Shown: positions 11,801-20,140, counted from the stretch's first letter. The stretch is DNA of 20,194 bases from DATBRC01 sp036560485 (GCA_036560485.1 DATBRC010000012.1:1-20194); one strand, 5' to 3'. Numbers and translations: made by a program. The notes: a model not told the origin generated them from the sequence alone.

Positions 11801-13894
11801 ATGCCCGATTTATCCCAAGTCTCCAGTGCAATTGACGAATCGAAAATCGTCACATTCCCGAATTCACCGTATCGGCTGTATCAGCCATTCCTGCCCGCAG
11901 GCGATCAGCCTGAGGCGATTGCCAAGTTGGTGGAGGGAGTAGAAGACGGTTTGTCCTATCAAACATTGCTGGGAGTGACCGGTTCCGGCAAGACTTACAC
12001 AATGGCAAATGTGATCGCACGTATGGGGCGTCCGGCGATTGTGTTTGCGCCGAACAAGACGTTGGCGGCGCAGTTGTATAGCGAATTCCGCGAGTTTTTC
12101 CCGCAAAACGCGGTGGAATATTTTGTCAGTTATTACGATTATTACCAGCCGGAAGCATATGTTCCGCAGCGTGATTTATTTATTGAGAAAGATTCATCGA
12201 TCAACGAACACATTGAACAAATGCGTTTGTCGTGTACCAAATCCTTGATGGAACGACGTGATGTAGTGATTGTAGCGACGGTGTCGGCGATTTATGGTAT
12301 CGGTAATCCGAGTGAATACCATCAAATGATTTTGACCTTGCGCGCCAAGGATAAAGTCAGTCAGCGCGATGTGATTGCCAGATTGATCCAGATGCAATAC
12401 ACGCGCAACGAAGTGGACTTCGGACGTGGCACGTTCCGCGTGCGCGGTGACACGATCGATATTTTTCCGGCCGAGCATGCGGAGTTGGCGGTGCGGGTTG
12501 AGATGTTCGATGACGAGATCGACAGCCTACAATTGTTTGATCCATTGACGGGGCGCGTCCGGCAGAAAATTCCGCGCTTTACTGTTTATCCGGGTTCGCA
12601 TTACGTGACGCCACGCGCGACCGTATTGCGTGCGATCGAGACGATCAAGGAAGAATTGCGCGATCGGTTGGAGTTTTTCCGCAAAGAGAACAAACTGATC
12701 GAAGAACAGCGCTTGGAACAGCGCACACGCTTCGATCTGGAAATGATGCAGGAGATTGGTTTTACCAAAGGCATTGAAAACTATTCGCGACATTTGAGCG
12801 GCGCCAAAGCGGGCGAGCCGCCGCCGACTTTGGTCGATTATTTGCCAAAAGACGCGTTGATGTTTCTTGACGAATCGCATGTGCTGCTCGGTCAATTGAA
12901 CGGTATGTACAACGGCGACCGCGCGCGCAAGACCAATCTGGTTGATTATGGTTTCCGCTTGCCTTCTGCGCTAGATAATCGACCGCTGCGCTTCGATGAA
13001 TTTGAAGGAAAAATGCGCCAAACGGTGTTCGTTTCCGCGACACCGGCCGATTACGAGAAGCAGCACGCAGGGCAAGTAGTCGAGCAGGTGGTACGTCCGA
13101 CTGGTTTGGTTGATCCTGAAATTTCCGTGCGTGCGGCCAGTTCGCAAGTCGATGACTTGATGGATGAAATCACCGATCGCGTGAAAAAGAATGAGCGCGT
13201 ATTGGTGACGACCTTGACCAAGCGGATGGCCGAGCAGTTGACAGAATTCTTGAGCGATAACGGCATCAAGGTACGTTACCTGCACAGCGATATTGATACG
13301 GTAGAACGTGTGGAAATCATTCGCGATTTGCGGCTTGGGACGTTTGATGTGCTGGTCGGAATTAACTTGCTGCGTGAGGGATTGGATATTCCGGAAGTGT
13401 CGCTGGTTGCGATTCTGGATGCAGACAAGGAAGGTTTCTTGCGGTCCGAACGCAGCTTGATTCAAACCATCGGTCGCGCTGCACGTAACTTGCACGGCAT
13501 GGCGATTCTGTATGGCGACAAGATAACCGATTCGATGCGTCGTGCGATTGACGAAACTGATCGCCGCCGCAACAAGCAAATTGCATTCAACAAAGCCAAC
13601 AACATTACACCGATCGGGATCAAGAAAGTCATCAAGGACTTGATCGATGGCGTCTACGATCCACAGGAGGCGCGCGAGGAATTGCAGGTCGCGCAAGAAC
13701 ATGCGAAGTACGAAGCGATGAGCGAGAAACAGGTCAGCAAGGAAATCAAGCGTCTCGAAAAGCTGATGCTCGATCATGCGAAGAATCTGGAATTCGAAAA
13801 GGCCGCGCAGGTGCGCGATCAATTGCATCAATTGAAAAACCAGTTGTTTGGCGCACCCGGCATGGATAATGTCGTGCCGTTTTCGGGCAGTTGA
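11801..13894 (+). CDS. uvrB: Excinuclease ABC subunit B (UvrB)
   Basis: This 697-aa protein is the central damage-verification helicase of nucleotide excision repair, loaded by UvrA and recruiting UvrC. Visible features are: Walker A GVTGSGKT (58-65), the beta-hairpin region YYDYYQPEAYVP (111-122), the Walker B-type LDESHV, RPSALDNRP-like RLPSALDNRPLRF, helicase motifs GINLLREGLDIPEVSLVAILDADKEGFLRS and QTIGRAARN, and a C-terminal UVR coiled-coil (EIKRLEKLMLDHAKNLEFEKAAQVRDQLHQL) that contacts UvrC. Length is slightly above the usual 670-690. The ATG at 11801 is chosen over upstream in-frame starts because AAAGG (11786-11790) precedes it and family N-termini fit. The stop overlaps the next start. 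Confidence 0.98.
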   Translation: MPDLSQVSSAIDESKIVTFPNSPYRLYQPFLPAGDQPEAIAKLVEGVEDGLSYQTLLGVTGSGKTYTMANVIARMGRPAIVFAPNKTLAAQLYSEFREFFPQNAVEYFVSYYDYYQPEAYVPQRDLFIEKDSSINEHIEQMRLSCTKSLMERRDVVIVATVSAIYGIGNPSEYHQMILTLRAKDKVSQRDVIARLIQMQYTRNEVDFGRGTFRVRGDTIDIFPAEHAELAVRVEMFDDEIDSLQLFDPLTGRVRQKIPRFTVYPGSHYVTPRATVLRAIETIKEELRDRLEFFRKENKLIEEQRLEQRTRFDLEMMQEIGFTKGIENYSRHLSGAKAGEPPPTLVDYLPKDALMFLDESHVLLGQLNGMYNGDRARKTNLVDYGFRLPSALDNRPLRFDEFEGKMRQTVFVSATPADYEKQHAGQVVEQVVRPTGLVDPEISVRAASSQVDDLMDEITDRVKKNERVLVTTLTKRMAEQLTEFLSDNGIKVRYLHSDIDTVERVEIIRDLRLGTFDVLVGINLLREGLDIPEVSLVAILDADKEGFLRSERSLIQTIGRAARNLHGMAILYGDKITDSMRRAIDETDRRRNKQIAFNKANNITPIGIKKVIKDLIDGVYDPQEAREELQVAQEHAKYEAMSEKQVSKEIKRLEKLMLDHAKNLEFEKAAQVRDQLHQLKNQLFGAPGMDNVVPFSGS

Positions 13895-14685
13895 TGATGT
13901 CTCAATCAATCCCCGGCAGTATTATTAAAATGCTCGATCTGGCTGATACGACATGGCGACCGACATTGTTGGCTGGTTTGGAAGCAATGGCGCAGAAGGA
14001 CCCAGCCTATTTGCCGGAGCTGGTCCAGGATACTTATCTGCCGACCGAAGGGCGCGTGTTTGCAGCGTTCGCACAACCATTGGAGCGCGTGCGTTATGTG
14101 CTGGTAGGCGAGGGTCCATATCCACGCCCGGAAAGTGCAACCGGATTCTGTTTTATGGATGGCGCGGTGGAAGTGCTTTGGTCTGAAAATGGTTTATCGA
14201 AACCGGTCAATCGCGCGACTTCGTTACGCAATTTCATGAAGATGTTATTGGTGGCGAGCGAACATTTATCGATTGAACAAACGAGTGGTGAAGTGATGGC
14301 GCAAGTTGCGCAGAAAGCACGTGCTGCCAATTCGTCGTTTATTCAGACTCGGTCGGAATTGCAGGAGAATTTAACCAAGCACGGTTTTTTATTGCTGAAT
14401 GCAGCGCTGGTTTTCCGTCCACATGTGCCGCCGCTTAAAGAGGCGAAAGCATGGCAACCGTTTTTGCAGGTTGTCCTTACCGCATTGGCAGACCATGCGA
14501 GCGAAAAAGGTGTCAGTCCACCAACGCTTGTCTTGTGGGGCAAAGTTGCAGAGCAATTCAATACATTACCCGCCAATTCACGCTTCCCAAAAGCGATATC
14601 CGAGCATCCGTATAATTTATCTTTCATTGCCAATAAGAATATGCAGACACTTTTTGGTCCGATGAAGCTATTGCACAAACAATAA
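13894..14685 (+). CDS. Uracil-DNA glycosylase-like protein lacking the catalytic Asp
   Basis: This 263-aa protein has the layout of family-1 uracil-DNA glycosylases. The block VRYVLVGEGPYPRPESATGF (67-86) corresponds to the water-activating GQDPYHG motif, but the Asp is Gly74 and the His is Pro. GFLLLNAALVFRP matches the GVLLLNTVLTVR strand, TLVLWGKVAEQF the LLWG strand, and EHPYNLSF the HPSPLS leucine-intercalation loop. Loss of the catalytic Asp predicts little or no glycosylase activity, or a changed specificity. The start ATG overlaps the uvrB stop by one base, implying translational coupling; the ATG at 13897 is an alternative. DNA binding or a regulatory role is possible. Confidence 0.85.
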   Translation: MMSQSIPGSIIKMLDLADTTWRPTLLAGLEAMAQKDPAYLPELVQDTYLPTEGRVFAAFAQPLERVRYVLVGEGPYPRPESATGFCFMDGAVEVLWSENGLSKPVNRATSLRNFMKMLLVASEHLSIEQTSGEVMAQVAQKARAANSSFIQTRSELQENLTKHGFLLLNAALVFRPHVPPLKEAKAWQPFLQVVLTALADHASEKGVSPPTLVLWGKVAEQFNTLPANSRFPKAISEHPYNLSFIANKNMQTLFGPMKLLHKQ

Positions 14686-14747
14686 ATAAGCAGTACATCC
14701 GCATCGGCATTCATTGCTATTTTTATCGCCGAATCGTCGCTGAGCCC

Positions 14748-14800
14748 ATACCTGACAGATTTACTCAAGTTTGGTATACTTGACTAAATTGATCAACAAA
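14748..14800. promoter_or_regulatory. Two tandem IscR type-1-like sites
   Basis: Site A is 14748-14772 (ATACCTGAC...TACTCAAG) and site B is 14776-14800 (ATACTTGAC...TGATCAAC). Both fit the ATA-x-YYGAC-N6-TC-RR pattern of IscR type-1 sites. They overlap the -35 and -10 of the isc promoter respectively, as expected for repression by [2Fe-2S]-IscR. Confidence 0.78.
14752..14780 (+). promoter_or_regulatory. isc operon sigma-70 promoter
   Basis: A -35 CTGACA (14752-14757) and a -10 TATACT (14775-14780) have a 17-bp spacer. The predicted start is near 14787, giving an iscR leader of about 70 nt. Confidence 0.78.
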
Positions 14801-14855
14801 TCTGGTTGTTAAACAGTAATTAATAGCCGGCATTTGATTTCGGAGTCGATATTTC

Positions 14856-15329
14856 ATGAGATTAACTACAAAAGGCCGCTTTGCCGTGACTGCCATGATT
14901 GACTTGGCATTACGTCAACATAATGGTCCGGTCACACTTGCAGGCATCAGCCAGCGCCAAGAGATTTCGCTGTCGTATCTGGAGCAATTATTCGGAAAAT
15001 TGCGTCGACATGAAATCGTCGAATCAGTGCGCGGCCCTGGGGGCGGCTATAATCTCGCTCGGCGTGCTGAAGAGGTAACAGTTGCGGACATTATTATTGC
15101 CGTGGATGAGCCGCTGGATGCGACGCAATGCGGCGGCAAGGAAAATTGCCATAGCGCAGATCACGAAGGCGGCACACGCTGCATGACCCATGATCTATGG
15201 TCCACGTTGAATGCCAAGATGGTTGAGTATCTGGATTCCGTATCGCTGAAAGATTTGGTTGATCAGCAAAAACAAAAGAATACAGAGCAACGTGTTGTGA
15301 CGCTGGTGCGCCCTCACGTAGCAGTTTAA
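14856..15329 (+). CDS. iscR: Iron-sulphur cluster regulator IscR
   Basis: This 157-aa Rrf2-family regulator binds a [2Fe-2S] cluster and represses the isc operon when clusters are plentiful. The N-terminal winged helix (MRLTTKGRFAVTAMIDLAL, then SLSYLEQLFGKLRR and a GPGGGYNLAR wing) is standard. Cluster ligands are Cys92, Cys98, Cys109 and His112. In the Escherichia coli protein the third Cys is 104 and the His 107, so the loop here is five residues longer (SADHEGGTR). GGAG precedes the ATG. It is the first gene of the operon, 13 bp before iscS, and is autoregulated through the sites at 14748-14800. Confidence 0.97.
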   Translation: MRLTTKGRFAVTAMIDLALRQHNGPVTLAGISQRQEISLSYLEQLFGKLRRHEIVESVRGPGGGYNLARRAEEVTVADIIIAVDEPLDATQCGGKENCHSADHEGGTRCMTHDLWSTLNAKMVEYLDSVSLKDLVDQQKQKNTEQRVVTLVRPHVAV

Positions 15330-15342
15330 TTGGAGTAAGTGT

Positions 15343-16596
15343 ATGAATGCCCCGTTAGAAAAAAGCTTGTTGGAAACCATCAAGGCACCGCATTTTCCGA
15401 TTTACATGGATTATTCGGCAACGACGCCGATTGACCCACGTGTCGCCGACAAGATGATTCCGTATCTGCGCGAGCAATTCGGCAATCCGGCTTCACGCAG
15501 CCACATGTATGGCTGGACTGCGGAGAAGGCTGTCGAAGAAGCGCGTGAGCAAGTTGCTGCTTTGGTCAATGCCGATTCGCGTGAAATCATCTGGACCTCC
15601 GGTGCAACCGAGAGCAACAACCTTGCCATCAAGGGCGCCGCGCATTTCTACAAGACCAAGGGCAAGCACATCATCACGGTCAAGACAGAACACAAGGCGG
15701 TTTTGGACACAGTGCGTGAACTGGAGCGCGAAGGTTTCGAGGCGACTTATCTGCAGCCGCAGGACAACGGCCTGATTACGGTTGAGCAGTTGGCGGAAGC
15801 GATTCGCCCTGACACGATTTTGGTATCGGTGATGCTGGTGAATAACGAGATTGGCGTGATTCAGCCGATTGACGAAATCGGTGAACTTTGCCGGAGCAAG
15901 GGCATCATTTTCCATAGCGATGCCGCGCAAGCGACCGGCAAAGTAAAGATCGATCTGGAAAAGACCAAAGTCGATCTGATGTCCTTCTCGGCACACAAGA
16001 CCTACGGCCCGAAAGGCATCGGTGCGTTATACGTGCGCCGCAAGCCACGCGTGCGTATTGAAGCGCAGATGCATGGCGGTGGTCATGAGCGTGGCTTGCG
16101 TTCAGGCACGTTGCCGACGCATCAGATCGTTGGCATGGGCGAAGCTTTCCGACTCGCCAAAGAGGAAATGGATGAAGAGCTCGTTCGCATCAAGGCGTTG
16201 CGCGATCGGCTCGCCAGGGGTTTGCAAGAGATGGAAGAAGTCTATATCAATGGTGACATGGCACATCGTGTACCGCATAACCTGAACGTCAGCTTCAACT
16301 ATGTCGAAGGTGAATCGTTGATCATGGCGATCAAGGATATTGCTGTGTCGTCCGGTTCGGCTTGTACATCGGCCAGTCTGGAACCATCTTATGTGTTGCG
16401 TGCATTGGGACGCAGCGATGAATTGGCGCATAGTTCGATCCGCTTCACGATTGGACGCTTTACGACCGAAGAAGATATCGACTTCACGATCAAATTGATT
16501 AAAGAGAAAGTCGCGAAATTGCGTGACTTGTCGCCACTGTGGGATATGTTCAAAGAGGGCATAGACATCAGCAAGATTCAGTGGGCTGCGCATTGA
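15343..16596 (+). CDS. iscS: Cysteine desulfurase IscS
   Basis: This 417-aa PLP enzyme converts cysteine to alanine and passes the sulphur as persulphide to IscU and other acceptors. The N-terminus IYMDYSATTPIDPRV, the PLP Lys in SFSAHKTYGPKGIGALYVR, and the persulphide Cys in SSGSACTSASLEPS are all present. The C-terminus ends WDMFKEGIDISKIQWAAH, as usual for the housekeeping group I enzyme. It is 13 residues longer than the Escherichia coli protein because of an N-terminal extension (MNAPLEKSLLETIKAP). GGAG (15332-15335) supports the ATG. It is followed by a 123-bp gap containing the first palindromic repeat. Confidence 0.98.
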   Translation: MNAPLEKSLLETIKAPHFPIYMDYSATTPIDPRVADKMIPYLREQFGNPASRSHMYGWTAEKAVEEAREQVAALVNADSREIIWTSGATESNNLAIKGAAHFYKTKGKHIITVKTEHKAVLDTVRELEREGFEATYLQPQDNGLITVEQLAEAIRPDTILVSVMLVNNEIGVIQPIDEIGELCRSKGIIFHSDAAQATGKVKIDLEKTKVDLMSFSAHKTYGPKGIGALYVRRKPRVRIEAQMHGGGHERGLRSGTLPTHQIVGMGEAFRLAKEEMDEELVRIKALRDRLARGLQEMEEVYINGDMAHRVPHNLNVSFNYVEGESLIMAIKDIAVSSGSACTSASLEPSYVLRALGRSDELAHSSIRFTIGRFTTEEDIDFTIKLIKEKVAKLRDLSPLWDMFKEGIDISKIQWAAH

Positions 16597-16605
16597 TTTA
16601 CAGTT

Positions 16606-16701
16606 CCTCCCCTTTCAAGGGGGAGGTTAGGAGGGGGATGGGTTTCTGGCAAACACGTTAAACCCATCCCCACTCCAACCCTCCCCTTGAAAGGGAGGGG
16701 G
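16606..16701. repeat. Long palindromic repeat, copy 1 (iscS-iscU gap)
   Basis: The left arm 16606-16645 and right arm 16660-16701 are imperfect inverse complements, with a 14-bp centre. Each arm also folds on itself (CCCCTT-tc-AAGGGG type), so a cruciform or cloverleaf can form. The same sequence style recurs at 17130-17223. It resembles dispersed REP/MITE-type elements of proteobacteria. Confidence 0.85.
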
Positions 16702-16719
16702 TTAACAGAGGAGTACCAA

Positions 16720-17121
16720 ATGTCTTACTCAGAAAAAGTTCTCGATCACTATGAAAATCCGCGCAATGTCGGCGCGTTCGAAAAAGGTGATGATACCGTC
16801 GGCACCGGCATGGTCGGTGCACCGGCTTGCGGCGATGTGATGAAATTGCAAATCAAGGTCGGCGCTGACGGCGTGATCCAGGATGCCAAATTCAAGACTT
16901 ATGGCTGCGGCTCTGCGATTGCGTCATCGTCGCTGGTCACGGAATGGGTCAAAGGCAAAACTCTGGATCAAGCGTTGACGATCAAGAATACGCAAATCGC
17001 GGAAGAGCTGGCTTTGCCTCCGGTGAAGATCCACTGTTCGATTCTCGCAGAAGATGCGATCAAGGCAGCGGTGCTGGATTATCAAACCAAGCACAGTGCG
17101 GATTCGAAAGAAGCGGCGTAA
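16720..17121 (+). CDS. iscU: Iron-sulphur cluster scaffold IscU
   Basis: This 133-aa scaffold protein assembles [2Fe-2S] and [4Fe-4S] clusters. Ligands Cys37 (in GAPACGD, with Asp39), Cys63 (YGCGSA) and Cys106 (IHCSIL) are all present. The LPPVK recognition peptide for HscA lies just before Cys106. The ATG at 16720 is fixed by the conserved MSYSEKVLDHYENPRNVG start and by GAGGAG (16708-16713) six bases upstream; an in-frame start at 16687 lies within the palindromic repeat. The gene is flanked on both sides by copies of that repeat. The C-terminal tail (KHSADSKEAA) is a few residues longer than in enterobacteria. Confidence 0.98.
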   Translation: MSYSEKVLDHYENPRNVGAFEKGDDTVGTGMVGAPACGDVMKLQIKVGADGVIQDAKFKTYGCGSAIASSSLVTEWVKGKTLDQALTIKNTQIAEELALPPVKIHCSILAEDAIKAAVLDYQTKHSADSKEAA

Positions 17122-17129
17122 CCAACATT

Positions 17130-17223
17130 CCCTCCCTTTCAAGGGGAGGGCTAGGGTGGGGATGGGTTTAACCTGCAGTAGTGACCTATTCCCCTCCCAA
17201 TCTCCTCCTTGAAAGGGGGAGTT
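17130..17223. repeat. Long palindromic repeat, copy 2 (iscU-iscA gap)
   Basis: The left arm 17130-17171 and right arm 17184-17223 are imperfect complements. It is the same family as 16606-16701 (both contain CCTTTCAAGGGG, GGGATGGGTTT and CTTGAAAGGG) but the right arm has diverged more. It fills nearly the whole intergenic gap. Confidence 0.85.
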
Positions 17224-17234
17224 GAGGAAAAAAC

Positions 17235-17558
17235 ATGGCAATCACATTAACTGAAAAAGCTGCGAAGCACATCAGCCGCTATATTGAGCGGCGCGGTAAA
17301 GGCATTGGCTTGCGTTTTGGTGTGCGCACGACCGGATGTTCCGGCCTTGCATACAAACTCGAATACGTTGATGAAAGCGCATCTGAGGATAGTGTATTTG
17401 AATCGCATGGCGTCAAAGTATTCGTTGATCCAAAAAGTTTGCCGTATATCGACGGTACCGAACTGGATTTCGCGCGTGAAGGTTTGAACGAAGGCTTTAA
17501 ATTTCATAATCCAAACGTGAAAGATGAATGTGGTTGCGGAGAAAGCTTCCGTATTTAA
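17235..17558 (+). CDS. iscA: A-type iron-sulphur carrier IscA
   Basis: This 107-aa protein carries iron or Fe-S clusters to target apoproteins. The three conserved cysteines are Cys35 (GCSGLAY) and Cys99/Cys101 (ECGCGESF). The N-terminus AITLTEKAAKHISRY and FHNPNVKDECGCG tail identify IscA rather than ErpA or SufA. A GAGGAAA sequence ends seven bases before the ATG. It lies 113 bp after iscU, the gap being almost entirely the second palindromic repeat. Confidence 0.97.
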   Translation: MAITLTEKAAKHISRYIERRGKGIGLRFGVRTTGCSGLAYKLEYVDESASEDSVFESHGVKVFVDPKSLPYIDGTELDFAREGLNEGFKFHNPNVKDECGCGESFRI

Positions 17559-17620
17559 GTATATTTTTCGGCGAAGGTCGGAATAAAGGAATGCAGCACC
17601 GATCTGCCAAAATTCTTACC

Positions 17621-17653
17621 AAGCCTGTTGAAGTAGTGACAGGCTTTTGTTTT
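17621..17653 (+). terminator. Terminator-like hairpin between iscA and hscB
   Basis: AAGCCTGT (17621-17628) and ACAGGCTT (17639-17646) form a perfect 8-bp stem with a 10-nt loop, followed by TTTTGTTTT. It lies 63 bp after the iscA stop and 19 bp before hscB. A 22-codon ORF (ATG 17591 to TAG 17659, with AAAGGA directly before it) crosses the hairpin; its translation could modulate termination, but it may be chance. Confidence 0.7.
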
Positions 17654-17671
17654 AAATAGTCATAAATAAGC

Positions 17672-18187
17672 ATGCAAAACCACTTCGATCTTTTTCACTT
17701 GCCACAATCCTTCGCTGTCGACATGACAGCGTTGAACAAGGCATTTCACGAAGTGCAAAATCAGGCACATCCGGATAAATTTGCCAGCGCGACCGGCGTA
17801 GAAAAGCGGGTTGCGATGCAGTGGGCAACGCGTGCCAATGAAGCGTATCAAACACTCAAAAGTCCGCTGAAGCGCGCGACTTATTTATGCGAATTGAATG
17901 GCGTTGATTTACAAACAGAATCCAATACCGCGATGCCGCCTGCATTTTTGATGCAGCAAATGGCATGGCGTGAAGCATTGGATGATGCAAAGGCAGCGAA
18001 AGATATCGACGCATTGGAAAAACTGGAAGCAGAGTTACGCACCGTTCACAAAGAGGAAGTCGCTCAAATTGGTGAATTGCTGGATGCAAAGAACTTTGTG
18101 CAAGCCGCGCAGTGCGTGCGGCAATTAATGTTTTTAGAAAAATTTGATGAAGAAGTTTCCAGAGTGTTCGATTTGATCTCTGAATAA
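17672..18187 (+). CDS. hscB: Fe-S co-chaperone HscB (Hsc20)
   Basis: This 171-aa J-domain protein brings IscU to the Hsp70 HscA and stimulates its ATPase. The J domain spans residues about 1-75 with HPD at 33-35 (QAHPDKFA). The C-terminal three-helix bundle (residues about 85-171: MPPAFLMQQMAWREAL ... LMFLEKFDEEVSRVFDLI) is the IscU-binding part. Length equals the Escherichia coli protein. No Shine-Dalgarno is evident before the ATG, and a terminator-like hairpin lies immediately upstream, so expression may be lower than iscRSUA or depend on readthrough. Confidence 0.96.
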   Translation: MQNHFDLFHLPQSFAVDMTALNKAFHEVQNQAHPDKFASATGVEKRVAMQWATRANEAYQTLKSPLKRATYLCELNGVDLQTESNTAMPPAFLMQQMAWREALDDAKAAKDIDALEKLEAELRTVHKEEVAQIGELLDAKNFVQAAQCVRQLMFLEKFDEEVSRVFDLISE

Positions 18188-18247
18188 TTAAGATCTGAAT
18201 ACCGAACTATTAGCGAGACGTTGCATCACAATGATTAGCAAATAAAT

Positions 18248-20113
18248 ATGGCACTTCTGCAAATTTCAGAACCAGGCATGTCCACCGCGCCGCACCAGCA
18301 TCGGTTGGCGGTTGGCATTGATCTGGGTACGACCAATTCACTTGTGGCGACGGTGCGCAACAGCGTTCCAGAAGTATTGACCGATGAAGAGGGGCACGCA
18401 TTGCTGCCTTCGATCGTACGCTATTTGCCTAACGGGCATGCGCATATCGGCTACAAGGCACAAGCTGCGCAAACCACCGATCCAAAAAATACGATCGTAT
18501 CGGTCAAGCGATTCATGGGACGCGGCTTGAAAGATATCGCGCATGCCGAGAATCTGCCGTATGCATTTCTGGATACACCCGGCATGGTGCAATTGAAGAC
18601 TGTCGCCGGTGTGAAAAGCCCGGTTGAAGTGTCCGCACAAATTCTTGCGACTTTGCGTCAGCTTGCCGAGGACGCGCTGGGTGATGACTTGGTTGGTGCG
18701 GTGATTACCGTGCCAGCCTATTTTGATGACGCCCAACGTCAAGCCACAAAAGATGCGGCCAAGCTTGCTGGCTTGAATGTGTTGCGGTTGTTGAATGAAC
18801 CGACTGCTGCCGCGATTGCATATGGCCTCGATAATTCATCCGAAGGTATTTTCGCCGTATATGACCTTGGCGGCGGCACGTTCGATATCTCAATACTGAA
18901 GTTGTCCAAAGGCGTATTTGAAGTGTTGTCCACCGGTGGTGATTCAGCATTGGGCGGCGATGATTTCGACCATCGTTTATTTTGCTGGATCATCGAGCAC
19001 TCCAAGCTCGCACCATTATCGGACGAAGACACGCGTGTGTTGATGGTCAAGGCGCGTGAAGCCAAAGAGCTTTTGTCATCCAAGGCCGAAACGCATATAG
19101 ATGCATCATTGAATTCCGGCGAAGAAGTACATCTGACGATTACGGCTGCGACATTTACCGAAATTACCAAGCATCTTGTCGCGAAGACTATTACGCCAAC
19201 CAAGAAGGCACTGCGTGATGCCGGCTTGTCAGTCGATGATATCGATGGCGTGGTATTGGTTGGTGGCGCGACACGGATGCCGCATATACGCAAAGCAGTC
19301 GGTGAATTTTTCCAGACAACGCCGCTAGCCAATATCGATCCGGACAAAGTAGTCGCACTTGGCGCGGCTATTCAAGCCAATCTGCTGGCAGGTAATCGCG
19401 CAGCAGGCGATGATTGGTTATTGCTCGATGTGATTCCTTTGTCGCTCGGGATTGAGACGATGGGTGGCCTGGTTGAGAAGGTCATTCCACGCAATTCAAC
19501 GATTCCTTGCGCGCGCGCACAAGAATTCACGACATTCAAGGATGGTCAGACTGCGCTTGCTATTCATGTGGTGCAAGGCGAACGCGAACTGGTCAGCGAT
19601 TGCCGCTCACTCGCAAAATTTGAATTACGCGGTATCCCGCCGATGGCGGCCGGAGCTGCGCGTATCCGGATTACCTATCAAGTCGATGCAGATGGCTTGT
19701 TATCTGTATCGGCGCGTGAATTGCGCTCGGGTGTCGAAGCATCGATTACGGTCAAGCCTTCATATGGCCTGGGCGATGATGAGATTGCGCAGATGCTGCA
19801 GGATTCATTCAAGTCGGCTGACGTCGATATGAAATTGCGTGCCTTGCGCGAGGAGCAGGTCGAAGCAGAACGTATTGTGCTGGCGACGCAATCGGCATTG
19901 GATGCCGACAGTACTTTGCTATCAGAGGCAGAACGTGAAGAAGTAGCTGCATTGATCGAAGCTGTGCGTCAAACCATGCAAGGCGACGACCACTTGGCGA
20001 TCAAGGCAGCAGTTGAAGCGTTGGCGCATGGCACCGAAGAATTTGCTGCGCGCAGGATGGACCGCAGTGTGCGCACGGCGTTGTCAGGCAAAAAATTAAA
20101 TGAAGTTGTTTAA
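18248..20113 (+). CDS. hscA: Fe-S chaperone HscA (Hsp70 family)
   Basis: This 621-aa specialised Hsp70 binds the LPPVK motif of IscU and uses ATP to drive cluster transfer. The nucleotide-binding domain has VGIDLGTTNSLVA (22-34), the phosphate loop VYDLGGGTFDISIL and the adenosine motif VVLVGGATRMPHIRKAV. The substrate-binding domain follows (IPLSLGIETMGG ... TTFKDGQTALAIHVVQGER). The protein has the short HscA-type lid without the DnaK acidic tail. The ATG at 18248 gives a typical length; a second ATG at 18278 is possible since the first ten residues vary in the family. There is no strong Shine-Dalgarno. It starts 60 bp after hscB. Confidence 0.97.
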   Translation: MALLQISEPGMSTAPHQHRLAVGIDLGTTNSLVATVRNSVPEVLTDEEGHALLPSIVRYLPNGHAHIGYKAQAAQTTDPKNTIVSVKRFMGRGLKDIAHAENLPYAFLDTPGMVQLKTVAGVKSPVEVSAQILATLRQLAEDALGDDLVGAVITVPAYFDDAQRQATKDAAKLAGLNVLRLLNEPTAAAIAYGLDNSSEGIFAVYDLGGGTFDISILKLSKGVFEVLSTGGDSALGGDDFDHRLFCWIIEHSKLAPLSDEDTRVLMVKAREAKELLSSKAETHIDASLNSGEEVHLTITAATFTEITKHLVAKTITPTKKALRDAGLSVDDIDGVVLVGGATRMPHIRKAVGEFFQTTPLANIDPDKVVALGAAIQANLLAGNRAAGDDWLLLDVIPLSLGIETMGGLVEKVIPRNSTIPCARAQEFTTFKDGQTALAIHVVQGERELVSDCRSLAKFELRGIPPMAAGAARIRITYQVDADGLLSVSARELRSGVEASITVKPSYGLGDDEIAQMLQDSFKSADVDMKLRALREEQVEAERIVLATQSALDADSTLLSEAEREEVAALIEAVRQTMQGDDHLAIKAAVEALAHGTEEFAARRMDRSVRTALSGKKLNEVV

Positions 20114-20140
20114 GCAAGATGAATTTAAATAAAGGAGTAG

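Noticed and set aside
12971..13909. Long minus-strand ORF (312 aa) opposite uvrB
   Set aside because: It is wholly antisense to a well-conserved gene and shows no family motifs.
15493..16593. Minus-strand ORFs opposite iscS (167 and 163 aa)
   Set aside because: Shadows of the iscS codon pattern with no recognisable features.
18739..19347. Minus-strand ORF (202 aa) opposite hscA
   Set aside because: Antisense to a conserved Hsp70 with low-complexity composition.
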